Source: CAZAGD01 sp049699975 (lineage in GTDB: Bacteria > Desulfobacterota > SM23-61). Taken from it: a DNA stretch of 28,258 nt. The DNA lies in contig JBNAWB010000025.1 in the NCBI GenBank assembly GCA_049699975.1, positions 1 to 28,258 of the forward strand, given 5' to 3'. Both the position numbers and the translations under genes were made by a program. The notes below the pieces were generated by a model. That model made no database searches, was not told where the DNA came from, and was given only the letters and a program-made list of their open reading frames with translations. This document shows positions 15,708 through 23,158 of this stretch, in pieces. The first letter of the stretch is position 1. The number at the start of each line of letters is the position of its first letter.

Positions 15708-16374
15708 AAAGATCCTTAAAAAATTTGGCGGTACTTTTGCCAAAGAGCTAAATATTGATCTTTCTTCTTTAAGAGATGCAGAATTATTTAAGTGGTTCTT
15801 GGCCGCCATTTTATACGGCGCTCCCCTTCCGGGAAAAATTGCCTCGAAGACATTTCAAATTTTTGCCCAAAGAAAAATCGATTCTCCAGCAAAATTATTA
15901 AATATAGGATGGGCAGGTTTAGTCTCCTTTTTGGATGAAGGTGGTTATGTGCGGTATGATTTTAAAACGGCCACAAAACTATTGGAGATGGCCCGGAATC
16001 TGCAGGAGAATTATGGCAGCAAATTACAGAAAATACATGAAGCGGCTAAAGACAGCCGGGATTTAGAGGAGCGTCTTCAGTTTCTGGCCAAGGGTATAGG
16101 GCCATTAACAATAAATATTTTTTTAAGGGAACTGCGGGGGAGATGGAAAAAAGCCGACCCTTTACCAAGCGATCTCTGTGTGGCTGCGGCCAGATATTTA
16201 CGCTTTATTCCTCAAAATTTAAGATCTCCGCAAAAAATTCTAGCCGCCTTAAAAAGTCTTTGGCATAAGTACAAAATCCCAGGTTACGACTTTGTTGACT
16301 TTGAAGCTGCTTTAGTGCGTTATGGGTTAAAAATGAGAAGAGGAGCAGTTAAGAATTTTAGAATTGGGAATTAA
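15679..16374 (+). CDS. Endonuclease III-like HhH protein of uncharacterised type
   Basis: 231 aa from the ATG at 15679; a TTG four codons earlier is also possible. The fold cues are an all-helical protein with a first module FKWFLAAILYGAPLPGKIA, typical of EndoIII-like DNA glycosylases. A helix-hairpin-helix follows as LAKGIGPLTINIFLREL (about residues 139-155). The position of the EndoIII catalytic lysine after the hairpin GxG is leucine here. A possible catalytic Asp remains in ADPLPSDL. No four-cysteine iron-sulfur loop is present at the C-terminus. It may therefore be a glycosylase without lyase activity or a non-catalytic DNA-binding relative. It overlaps the MFS gene end by 29 bp, has no separate ribosome site, and converges on polX with a 19-bp gap. 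Confidence 0.65.
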   Translation: MRQEKRRQIEKILKKFGGTFAKELNIDLSSLRDAELFKWFLAAILYGAPLPGKIASKTFQIFAQRKIDSPAKLLNIGWAGLVSFLDEGGYVRYDFKTATKLLEMARNLQENYGSKLQKIHEAAKDSRDLEERLQFLAKGIGPLTINIFLRELRGRWKKADPLPSDLCVAAARYLRFIPQNLRSPQKILAALKSLWHKYKIPGYDFVDFEAALVRYGLKMRRGAVKNFRIGN

Positions 16375-16393
16375 TTAGATCTCTTAATTTTGC

Positions 16394-18109
16394 CTACTTT
16401 AAAAATTTCAGCAATTCCGGGAGGGGCCGGGTATTGATTACATCTTGGGCTTCAATCCATCCGCGCCGGGCCGTGAAGACACCAAATTTCATTAACTCCA
16501 TTTGCTCCGTACTATGCGCATCAGTAGATATAACTAATTTAGCGCCCATTTCTTTAGCTAGTTGGGCATCAATATCTCTGAGATCAAGTCGATCTGGATA
16601 AGCATTTATCTCTAAGATAACGCCGTAATCAATGGCGGCTTGAATAACTTCTTTCAAGTTGATTTTATATGGTTCTCGTTCCAGGATTAACCTGCCCGTG
16701 GGATGAGCAAGAATATGCACGTGGGGATTCTTGATCGCCTTGATAATGCGCCGCGTCATCTCCTCTGCGCTCATATTGAAGCGCGAATGTACTGAAGCCA
16801 AGACCACCTCACCCTCTTTAAGGATATCATCGGCCAGATCGAGACTTCCATCGGCTAATATATCTACTTCCACCCCTTTCAGGATGCGAATACCGGAAAG
16901 GTGGGAGTTGATTTTCTCTATTTCTTTAAACTGCTGAGCTAAACCTTTTTCATCGAGCCCACCAGCTACCCGGACAGCCTTAGAATGATCTGTTATGGCA
17001 ATGTAGTCGTATCCTAATTCCTTAGCTTTGTTAGCCATCTCTGCCATAGTATTCTTTCCATCAGTGGCCTTAGTGTGCATCTGCAAGTCGCCTCGGATAT
17101 CGGCTAATTCAATGAGCTGCGGTAGTTTACCTTTTTCCGCGGCCTGGATTTCCCCCCGATCTTCACGCAATTCTGGGGGGATAAAAGGAAGCCCAACTGC
17201 TTTAAAAACCTCTTCTTCTTCTTGCCCTCCTAATCTCTTCTCATCTTTAGCGCGGAATATCCCGTATTCACTTATCTTCAACCCACGCTCTCTGGCCCGT
17301 TCTCTTATGGCCACATTGTGCGCTTTAGACCCAGTAAAATAATGCAGAGCTGCCCCATAGCTTTCTTCTGGAAGCACCCGGACATCCACCTGCAGCCCAC
17401 ATTTTAAGCGCACACTGGACTTCGTTTCTCCATGGGAGATAATTTCCGCTACTTCTTCGTATTTGGTAAAACGGTCCATTACCTTACTATCCGGACGGCA
17501 GATGGCTAATATGTCTAAATCCCCAATCGTCTCCTTGCGCCGCCGAAAACTACCGGCCGCATCCAGCCTTTTCACTCCGGGAACCTTGCTTAAATAATCC
17601 AATAATGCTTGGGCGTACATGAACCCCACGGAAAGTTTGAACCTTCCTACGCCCGCTCTATAGTGTTCAATGGCCTTTAAGACTTTTTCTTCTGTTTTTA
17701 TGCCCATACCTGGAAGGCTTCGGAGTTTTCCGGCCTGGGCCGCTTTTTCCAACCGGTCAATAGAGTCAACTCCCAATTCATCATATAAGACCTTTACTTT
17801 CTTTGGCCCCAAGCCCTCTAATTTTAAAAGCTCTGTTAAACCAGGGGGAATTTGGGCTCTTAATTCTTCCAGAAAATGACATTTTCCTGTAGCCAGGATT
17901 TCTTCAATCTTCTCCCGAATTGACTTACCGATGCCGGGAATCTCTTCCAGATTTTTCCCTGCAGCTACTAAAGACTGCAAACTCTGGCTTAAATCTTCAA
18001 TAGTCCGGGCTGCATTCCGATAGGAGCGCACGCGGAAAGGATTTTCCCCTTGGATGTCCAAGATATCAGCAATTTCGGTGAAAATATCGGCGATCGTTTT
18101 ATTTTCCAT
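16394..18109 (-). CDS. polX: DNA polymerase/3'-5' exonuclease PolX
   Basis: 571 aa, the normal bacterial PolX length. The order is the N-terminal 8-kDa HhH domain (IPGIGKSIREKI near 57-68, and LEGLGPKKV near 97-105), then the pol X nucleotidyltransferase core, then a PHP domain. Polymerase acidic residues are visible in GSFRRR...IGDLDIL (Asp197, Asp199) and VDVRVL (Asp242). The PHP metal site shows GDLQMHT (His345), ITDHS (Asp374, His375), LAHPTG and STDAHS near the C-terminus, all apparently intact. PolX fills short gaps in base-excision repair, and the PHP part gives 3'-5' exonuclease/phosphatase activity. It starts six bases after the stop of the small Cys-rich gene with only a weak ribosome site, which suggests coupling to it. 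Confidence 0.95.
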   Translation of the reverse strand: MENKTIADIFTEIADILDIQGENPFRVRSYRNAARTIEDLSQSLQSLVAAGKNLEEIPGIGKSIREKIEEILATGKCHFLEELRAQIPPGLTELLKLEGLGPKKVKVLYDELGVDSIDRLEKAAQAGKLRSLPGMGIKTEEKVLKAIEHYRAGVGRFKLSVGFMYAQALLDYLSKVPGVKRLDAAGSFRRRKETIGDLDILAICRPDSKVMDRFTKYEEVAEIISHGETKSSVRLKCGLQVDVRVLPEESYGAALHYFTGSKAHNVAIRERARERGLKISEYGIFRAKDEKRLGGQEEEEVFKAVGLPFIPPELREDRGEIQAAEKGKLPQLIELADIRGDLQMHTKATDGKNTMAEMANKAKELGYDYIAITDHSKAVRVAGGLDEKGLAQQFKEIEKINSHLSGIRILKGVEVDILADGSLDLADDILKEGEVVLASVHSRFNMSAEEMTRRIIKAIKNPHVHILAHPTGRLILEREPYKINLKEVIQAAIDYGVILEINAYPDRLDLRDIDAQLAKEMGAKLVISTDAHSTEQMELMKFGVFTARRGWIEAQDVINTRPLPELLKFLK

Positions 18110-18115
18110 CTTAAA

Positions 18116-18298
18116 TTAAATCAATCCAGCTTGCTCTAATCCTTGTAAAACTTTATCGGCAAAAATTTGACATGGTGCTTGCCCATTAGGACAACATTGA
18201 AATTTTTCCTCTTCTTTACACCAAATGCAGCTTTTACAATTACCAGGATTAAGGGCATGCATAAGCCAAGCAATTTCTTCCTCATTAAACTTTTCCAT
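18116..18298 (-). CDS. Small cysteine-rich protein upstream of polX
   Basis: 60 aa with six cysteines: C21-x2-C24-x2-C27 and then C35, C36 and C43 (NCKSCIWC, QCCPNGQAPC). The pattern suggests binding of zinc or an iron-sulfur cluster. I do not recognise a family with certainty. A strong GAGGAG ribosome site sits seven bases before the ATG, and the gene ends six bases before polX, so it is very likely translated and cotranscribed. Cys clusters beside a DNA-repair polymerase could mean a redox or metal accessory role, but that is speculation. There is no signal peptide or membrane segment. Confidence 0.7.
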   Translation of the reverse strand: MEKFNEEEIAWLMHALNPGNCKSCIWCKEEEKFQCCPNGQAPCQIFADKVLQGLEQAGLI

Positions 18299-18700
18299 TT
18301 CTATTCTCCTCTTTTCGCTCCCCTTTTTATCGAGAGTGTTGGTAATTTCATGGCCAGGCCTGAAGCCTTGACTTGAGTGACACCAAATAACTCATTTAAA
18401 ATACGAAATTAATTACTCGCCCTTGGCTCGCCATAACTCAAGGCAATTGTAAGCGAGAATTGTGAGCCACTTCCCTCTTAAGGGGAAGGAAACTGATTAT
18501 TAAAAATAGACTATATCCTAAAAATTGTCAAATTCCGGCTAAGACCCCTCAGAAAGGCAGGCCGGAGATCGACCTGAAGCAGGCATAAAATAAGCAATAA
18601 GCATGAATGAAAGAGCAGCGGCAGGAGAAGAAGATATGCAGATCTTGTTACCGAAATTCCGCAGTCGAGAGGTGGATTAGACACTTTTATCAATTTGTAG

Positions 18701-18787
18701 GGCAAGCCTTTATGGCTTGCCGAATACAGCCAGAGGCAGGCCTCATGATAAATTGCCGACATTTTATCATTGGTCGCCCAGTCGGCA
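18701..18787. repeat. Double-hairpin element, possible interspersed repeat
   Basis: A perfect 8-bp stem GGCAAGCC/GGCTTGCC with loop TTTAT spans 18701-18721. A second perfect 7-bp stem TGCCGAC/GTCGGCA with a 20-nt loop spans 18754-18787. Between them is a GAGGC-AG-GCCTC mini-palindrome. A GTAGGGCAAGCC-type opening resembles short dispersed palindromic repeats found between genes in many uncultured bacterial genomes. Only one copy is in this window, so its repeat status is inference. Confidence 0.45.
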
Positions 18788-18887
18788 GGAAGGGGAAGCT
18801 TAAATCAGCCAAGGCCCTCCAAGAGATAAATGGTAAAAAATTTTAGACGGTCAACCTATTTGCTAATCGGCTTTTTAATGCTATATT

Positions 18888-18893
18888 TATAAT
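18888..18893 (+). promoter_or_regulatory. Candidate -10 element (TATAAT) for the AOR gene
   Basis: A perfect TATAAT lies 29 bp before the AOR start codon. No good -35 hexamer is found at the usual distance; TTGCTA is present but 22 bp away. It is therefore a weak, activator-dependent or chance site. Confidence 0.35.
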
Positions 18894-18921
18894 AAATGCT
18901 TTTTAAATTCAGGAGGTAAAA

Positions 18922-20769
18922 ATGGCTATCGCGGGTGGGTATCTGAAAAAAATTCTGCGCCTTGATTTGAGTACGGGAAAAGTGGCGAAGGAAGATTTAG
19001 CGGACAACTTTATTGAAAAGTACGTAGGTGGCACAGGGTTCGGTGCTCGCTTCCTTTTTGATGAGGTGCCGCCAGGGATAGAATGGAATGATCCCCAAAA
19101 TCGGCTCTGCTTTTTTTCGGGACCCTTAGGGGGAACGCGTATCTCAGGCACAGGAACTTTCTCTGTAGTCACTAAAGGCCCCATGACTAATTTAGCCGGC
19201 TGCTCGCAAGCCAACGGCCTTTTTGGCGCTTATCTTAAATTAGCTGGTTTCGATGGTTTTATCGTTCAAGGGGCCGCACCTTCTTGGGTTTACATATTTA
19301 TTCATGATGGCCAAGCTGAAATTAGAGACGCCCGCCATCTACAAGGCAAGGGAACTTTTGAGACTGAAGAAATCTTACGGAAAGAATTGGGTTTAGGGTT
19401 CCGGGGAAGCGTCCAAGCCATCGGACCGGCAGGAGAAAATTTAGTACGTTTTGCCATGATCTCTGGAGATGGGGGACACGTAGTTGCCCATAACGGAATG
19501 GGTGCCGTAATGGGGTCCAAGCGGCTTAAGGCTATTGTTGTGGAACGTGGAAAGGAACAGATTCCGGTAAAAGATAAATCTGCTGTAGAACGACTCACCC
19601 GGGAATTACATGAAGATGCCAAGACTAAAGGCTCTAAACGCATTTATGAATATGGGACTGGAGGGGGATTCTCAGCCGCGGCCTTAGGTGGTTGGCTCCC
19701 GGTCAAGAATTATACTACTGGTATCTTCCCCGAACATGAAAAATTTGACGGTCAATACTTACGCACCCACTTTAAAATGAAAGATAATCCCTGCTGGGCC
19801 TGTCAGTTAAAACATTGCAAGTTGTGTGAAGTAACTGAAGGTCCGTATAAAGGATTTAAAGGGGAAGAACCAGAGTATGAAGGATTGGCTACCTGGGGAC
19901 CCGTCATTGGTAACACTGATCCAGGAGCAACGGTAATGTTGAACTGGTTCAATGACCAGATGGGGATGGATTTGAATGAAGCTGGGTGGACGATCGCCTG
20001 GGCTATGGAGTGTTATGAGAAAGGAATTTTCAGTAAGCAAGATTTGGATGGGCTTGACCTGCGCTGGGGAAATGTAGAAGCAGTAAAAAGTATCTTAGAA
20101 AAGATTGCCCACCGCCAGGGGATCGGCCAGCTCTTGGCAGAGGGAGTTAAGAGAGCCTCCGAGAAGGTGGGTGGCGAGGCTGTGAATTGGGGAGTTTATA
20201 CGTTAACTGGAGCGGCTCCCCGGAGCCATGACCATCGCGGGCGTCTATGCGAGATGTTAGATACCTGCGTCTCGAACACAAGTACGATTGAGGCTACGCG
20301 CGGAGGAGTCTTCCCCGAACGTATGGGTTATCCGCCGGTATTCGATAAATTTTCGCCCTGGGAAGTGCCGGTAATCAATGCCAAGGAAAACGGATGGCTC
20401 CAATTTGTGGACTCTTTAGGCATCTGTGCTTTTTGCTGTCCTAATCGAGAATTAACCGTGCAGTGTACCAATGCGGTGACCGGATGGGAACTTGACCTCA
20501 AAGGGGCTACGCATATTGGCCGACGAATCGTCAATCTTTTGCGTCTGTTCAATATCCGCCATGGCCTTAAACCAGAGATGGAAAGGCCCTCCTTCCGTTA
20601 CAGTGAAACCCCCAAAGACGGTCCGGTGAAAGGAAGAGTTATTCAGCCTTATTTCGATTTCATGGTGCGTCTCTACCGCGAACTCATGGGTTGGGACCCC
20701 GAGACAGGGAGACCACTTCCACAGACCTTAAAATCCTTAGGTCTCGAAGAACTGATTGAAAAATTTTAA
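18922..20769 (+). CDS. Aldehyde:ferredoxin oxidoreductase family tungstoenzyme
   Basis: 615 aa, full AOR length. The N-terminal domain opens GGYLKKILRLDLSTGKV, and the pterin-binding region has YVGGTGFGARFLFDE and the GPMT...GCSQANG loop. The [4Fe-4S] ligands are probably C291, C294 and C299 (CWACQLKHC), with a fourth from the ICAFCC cluster (C502, C505 or C506). C302 is an additional cysteine. The first spacing is C-x2-C-x4-C rather than the usual C-x2-C-x3-C. The HDHRG at 436-440 stands where classical AORs have a D-P-R motif, a variation that may relate it to BamB-like members. The expected reaction is two-electron oxidation of an aldehyde to acid with ferredoxin, or reversal. AGGAGGTAAAA precedes the ATG. 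The MoaD-like gene follows 43 bp later. Confidence 0.92.
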   Translation: MAIAGGYLKKILRLDLSTGKVAKEDLADNFIEKYVGGTGFGARFLFDEVPPGIEWNDPQNRLCFFSGPLGGTRISGTGTFSVVTKGPMTNLAGCSQANGLFGAYLKLAGFDGFIVQGAAPSWVYIFIHDGQAEIRDARHLQGKGTFETEEILRKELGLGFRGSVQAIGPAGENLVRFAMISGDGGHVVAHNGMGAVMGSKRLKAIVVERGKEQIPVKDKSAVERLTRELHEDAKTKGSKRIYEYGTGGGFSAAALGGWLPVKNYTTGIFPEHEKFDGQYLRTHFKMKDNPCWACQLKHCKLCEVTEGPYKGFKGEEPEYEGLATWGPVIGNTDPGATVMLNWFNDQMGMDLNEAGWTIAWAMECYEKGIFSKQDLDGLDLRWGNVEAVKSILEKIAHRQGIGQLLAEGVKRASEKVGGEAVNWGVYTLTGAAPRSHDHRGRLCEMLDTCVSNTSTIEATRGGVFPERMGYPPVFDKFSPWEVPVINAKENGWLQFVDSLGICAFCCPNRELTVQCTNAVTGWELDLKGATHIGRRIVNLLRLFNIRHGLKPEMERPSFRYSETPKDGPVKGRVIQPYFDFMVRLYRELMGWDPETGRPLPQTLKSLGLEELIEKF

Positions 20770-20812
20770 ACCCAATAAGGAATAAGTATTCTCGAATTAA
20801 AGGAGCTTTTTT

Positions 20813-21109
20813 CTGATTCCAAAAGTAAAATTAGAATTTTGGATGGCCGATCGGCTCGGATTCAATCAACCCGGGCCGATTGTTGTTGAAGAAAGAATTC
20901 AAGAAGGAGAGTCTCTCCGGGCTTTACTGACCCACTTAGCAGAGAGGTTTCCTCATTTTTCTGAGTCTTTATTTGACCCGCAAACGCAGAGTTTATCGAG
21001 CGAAGTTAGTATTTTGTTAAATAATCACGTAAATCTTCCCCAAGGAATGGATACGCCTTTAAGAGATGGTGACCGTATTCTTTTCTTACCTATTTTAGCT
21101 GGAGGCTAA
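20813..21109 (+). CDS. MoaD/ThiS-like sulfur carrier with apparent non-AUG start
   Basis: Beta-grasp ubiquitin-like protein ending in the Gly-Gly tail (ILFLPILAGG) that is adenylated and thiolated to carry sulfur into molybdopterin or tungstopterin. The only ATG, at 20843, would remove the first beta-strand. Reading in frame upstream gives IPKVKLEFW, exactly such a strand. AAAGGAG ends seven bases before an in-frame CTG at 20813, followed by ATT at 20816. I therefore start at CTG (98 aa); ATT is the alternative. It follows the AOR gene by 43 bp on the same strand, the typical arrangement for a carrier dedicated to a tungsten enzyme. It then converges on the ABC operon. Confidence 0.82.
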   Translation: MIPKVKLEFWMADRLGFNQPGPIVVEERIQEGESLRALLTHLAERFPHFSESLFDPQTQSLSSEVSILLNNHVNLPQGMDTPLRDGDRILFLPILAGG

Positions 21110-21222
21110 AATAGCTTCCCTTCTTAATCCAGTATTCCAGATTTTAAATCTCAGCTGCCTTTCAGTTTTTTAGAATAAAGCGTGATGTCTTCGCGGGGCG
21201 AAATTACGTATAAAATCTAATC

Positions 21223-22314
21223 TTAAACCAAAGTGCGCTCATCGCGAATATCGAAGAGATGCATATTTTCTAAATTTGGTTTAAGGCAAAGGTTCACATG
21301 GGGCTTGGCTTTAGTATTTGGTTCAGCCCGGGCGATCAGGGAATGATCTCCAGCCTTTACATCCAAAAAAACTTCACTCCCCAAAGGCTCCATTACTTCC
21401 ACCACTACCTCAATCGTTTCTCCTGCTATGGGACAGGGCACTTCTGGTAAATCTTCAGGACGGATGCCAAAAATTACTCTCTTTTCTGGATAATCTTTCA
21501 ATTTAGATGCTTTATCTTCGGGAATCCTTATTTTAATTCCTTTGGTCTCGAAAAAAGTATGACCGCCTTCGGCGACCAATTCCCCCTCCACAAAGTTCAT
21601 GGCTGGACTACCGATGAAGCCAGCCACGAATTTATTGGCCGGATGAAAATAGAGCTCCAAAGGAGCACCTACTTGCTGTTTTACCCCATCTTTCATAACC
21701 ACAATCCGGTCGCCCATGGTCATCGCTTCCACTTGGTCATGAGTTACATAAATGATCGTGGTCTGCAATCTTTCGTGCAGTTTCTTTAATTCTACCCGCA
21801 TCTGAACGCGTAATTTGGCATCCAAGTTCGAAAGGGGCTCATCAAAGAGGAACACTTTTGGCTTCCGCACGATGGCTCTACCTACAGCAACTCGCTGGCG
21901 CTGCCCACCAGAGAGGGCTTTGGGCTTCCGGTCTAAAAGTTCACTAATATTTAAGATCTCCGCTGCCTCTTTGACGCGTCGTTCAATTTCCTCTTTGGGA
22001 AATTTCCGTAGCGTAAGGCCAAAAGCCATGTTTTGGTAGACGGTCATGTGCGGATAGAGGGCATAATTCTGGAAAACCATGGCAATGTCGCGGTCTTTGG
22101 GGGGAAGATGATTGACTACTTTATCGTCAATATAAATGTTGCCCGAGGTTATTTCTTCCAATCCCGCCACCATGCGTAAAGTAGTAGTTTTGCCGCAGCC
22201 ACTCGGCCCGACCAGGACCACAAATTCTTTATCAGGAATCTCTAAATCAAGATCGACTACGGCTTTTACTTCCCCAAAATGCTTATTAAGTTTTTCCATT
22301 ACTACTTTAGCCAT
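21223..22314 (-). CDS. MalK/UgpC-type ABC transporter ATPase
   Basis: 363-aa cytoplasmic ATPase of a CUT1 sugar importer. Walker A is GPSGCGKT at 36-43; the signature is LSGGQRQRVAVGRA; Walker B is KVFLFDEPLSNLDAKLR; the switch His is in YVTHDQ. The C-terminal OB/TOBE regulatory domain (FIGSPAMNF onward) is complete, as in MalK and UgpC. The start at 22314 is set by AAGGAG eight bases upstream and by the family start (AKVVMEKL). The longer open frame back to 22431 only overlaps the permease gene. It is the last gene of the minus-strand operon, separated by five bases from the MalG-type permease. No clear terminator follows in the 113-bp gap to the MoaD-like gene. Confidence 0.95.
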   Translation of the reverse strand: MAKVVMEKLNKHFGEVKAVVDLDLEIPDKEFVVLVGPSGCGKTTTLRMVAGLEEITSGNIYIDDKVVNHLPPKDRDIAMVFQNYALYPHMTVYQNMAFGLTLRKFPKEEIERRVKEAAEILNISELLDRKPKALSGGQRQRVAVGRAIVRKPKVFLFDEPLSNLDAKLRVQMRVELKKLHERLQTTIIYVTHDQVEAMTMGDRIVVMKDGVKQQVGAPLELYFHPANKFVAGFIGSPAMNFVEGELVAEGGHTFFETKGIKIRIPEDKASKLKDYPEKRVIFGIRPEDLPEVPCPIAGETIEVVVEVMEPLGSEVFLDVKAGDHSLIARAEPNTKAKPHVNLCLKPNLENMHLFDIRDERTLV

Positions 22315-22319
22315 TGTGC

Positions 22320-23156
22320 TCACTCCTTCAAGGCGCCGGTCATCCCGGCTACATAATGTTCTACAAAAAATGAATATACTAAAGCTACAGGGACTGATGC
22401 CAAAAGGGCGCCTGTCATCAAGGGGCCCCAATGGTAAACATCCCCGCGTACCAACTCGGTGATGAGCCCGACCGGAACTGTTTTCTGAGTGGTAGTGGAA
22501 ATAAAAACTAAGGCATAAAGGAATTCATTCCAAGACAAAGTGAAAGCAAAAATGGCGGCCGAAAGAATTCCAGGCAAAGCCAAAGGAATAACAATTCGCC
22601 AAAAGACCCGAAAGCGACTGGCCCCATCGATCATGGCGCACTCTTCCATCTCTTTAGGAATGGATTTAAAGTAACCCATGAGTAACCAAGTACAAAAGGG
22701 AATAAGAAAAGTTGGATAAACGAGGACTAAAGACCACAAACTATCCCATAATTTTAATTCAAATATAATGGCCGCTAAGGGAATGAATAGAATTGTAGGG
22801 GGTACCAAATAGCTGAAAAAAATAGCAATACCAATAGTGCCCGAAGTTTTAAAACGCAAGCGCTGGATAGCATAGGCAGCTAAAAGACTGGCGACTAAGG
22901 AAAGTAAGGTCGAAAGAATGGAAACAAAAAAAGTATTTAACATCCAGCGGTTAAAAAGGGTCTCTTTAAAAAGCATAATGACATTGGCTAAAGTGGGTTT
23001 ATGAATATAGAAGGGGTTTAGTTTGAGATCATATAATTCAGCATCCGACTTGAAGGCTGTATTAAACATCCAATAAAATGGAAAGAGCAGGACGAATAAG
23101 AAAATAAAGAGGGGCAGATAAAATTTTACTACTCTTTCCCAAAATTTTTCGCTCAA
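22320..23156 (-). CDS. ABC sugar permease, MalG type
   Basis: 278-aa inner-membrane permease with about six hydrophobic segments. The EAA loop that docks the ATPase reads ECAMIDGASRFRVFWRIVIPLALP near residues 175-200. The protein starts at TTG 23156, two bases after the stop of the upstream permease gene, with AGAGAGAAG as a weak ribosome site, so it is translationally coupled. Together with the MalF-type permease it forms the membrane channel of the importer. Typical length for the family and no anomalies. Confidence 0.93.
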   Translation of the reverse strand: MSEKFWERVVKFYLPLFIFLFVLLFPFYWMFNTAFKSDAELYDLKLNPFYIHKPTLANVIMLFKETLFNRWMLNTFFVSILSTLLSLVASLLAAYAIQRLRFKTSGTIGIAIFFSYLVPPTILFIPLAAIIFELKLWDSLWSLVLVYPTFLIPFCTWLLMGYFKSIPKEMEECAMIDGASRFRVFWRIVIPLALPGILSAAIFAFTLSWNEFLYALVFISTTTQKTVPVGLITELVRGDVYHWGPLMTGALLASVPVALVYSFFVEHYVAGMTGALKE

Positions 23157-23158
23157 GG

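Larger units (their letters stand above)
18299..18921. other. 623-bp gene-free divergent region with several inverted repeats
   Basis: No convincing gene lies here. Seen on reading: a cluster of partly alternative short repeats at 18416-18468 (CTCGC twice against GCGAG, GGCTC against GAGCC); a 6-bp hairpin CTTCCC/GGGAAG at 18470-18488; the TCCGGC/GCCGGA pair at 18534-18566; and the two stronger hairpins at 18701-18787 listed separately. The left end must contain the promoter of the small Cys-rich/polX pair and the right end that of the AOR gene. No riboswitch consensus that I know, including the Moco/Tuco motif, is recognisable. Confidence 0.55.

Noticed and set aside
18511..18762. Minus-strand open frame with a leucine-rich hydrophobic stretch in the gene-free region
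   Set aside because: It overlaps the inverted-repeat element, has no ribosome site and no family resemblance; its composition follows the repeats.
18607..18846. Plus-strand 79-codon frame upstream of the AOR gene
   Set aside because: It runs through the double-hairpin element, and its residues look like translated repeat. No family match recognised.
18299..18921. Moco/Tuco riboswitch ahead of the AOR gene
   Set aside because: The expected position fits, but I could not recognise the conserved core; left as generic inverted repeats.
21171..21222. Short hairpin TTCGC/GCGAA near 21.19 kb as a bidirectional terminator
   Set aside because: Stem of five pairs with no U-run on either strand.
22315..22431. 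N-terminal extension of the ABC ATPase
   Set aside because: It is antisense-free but lies inside the permease coding region; the ATG at 22314 has a good ribosome site and the family's start.
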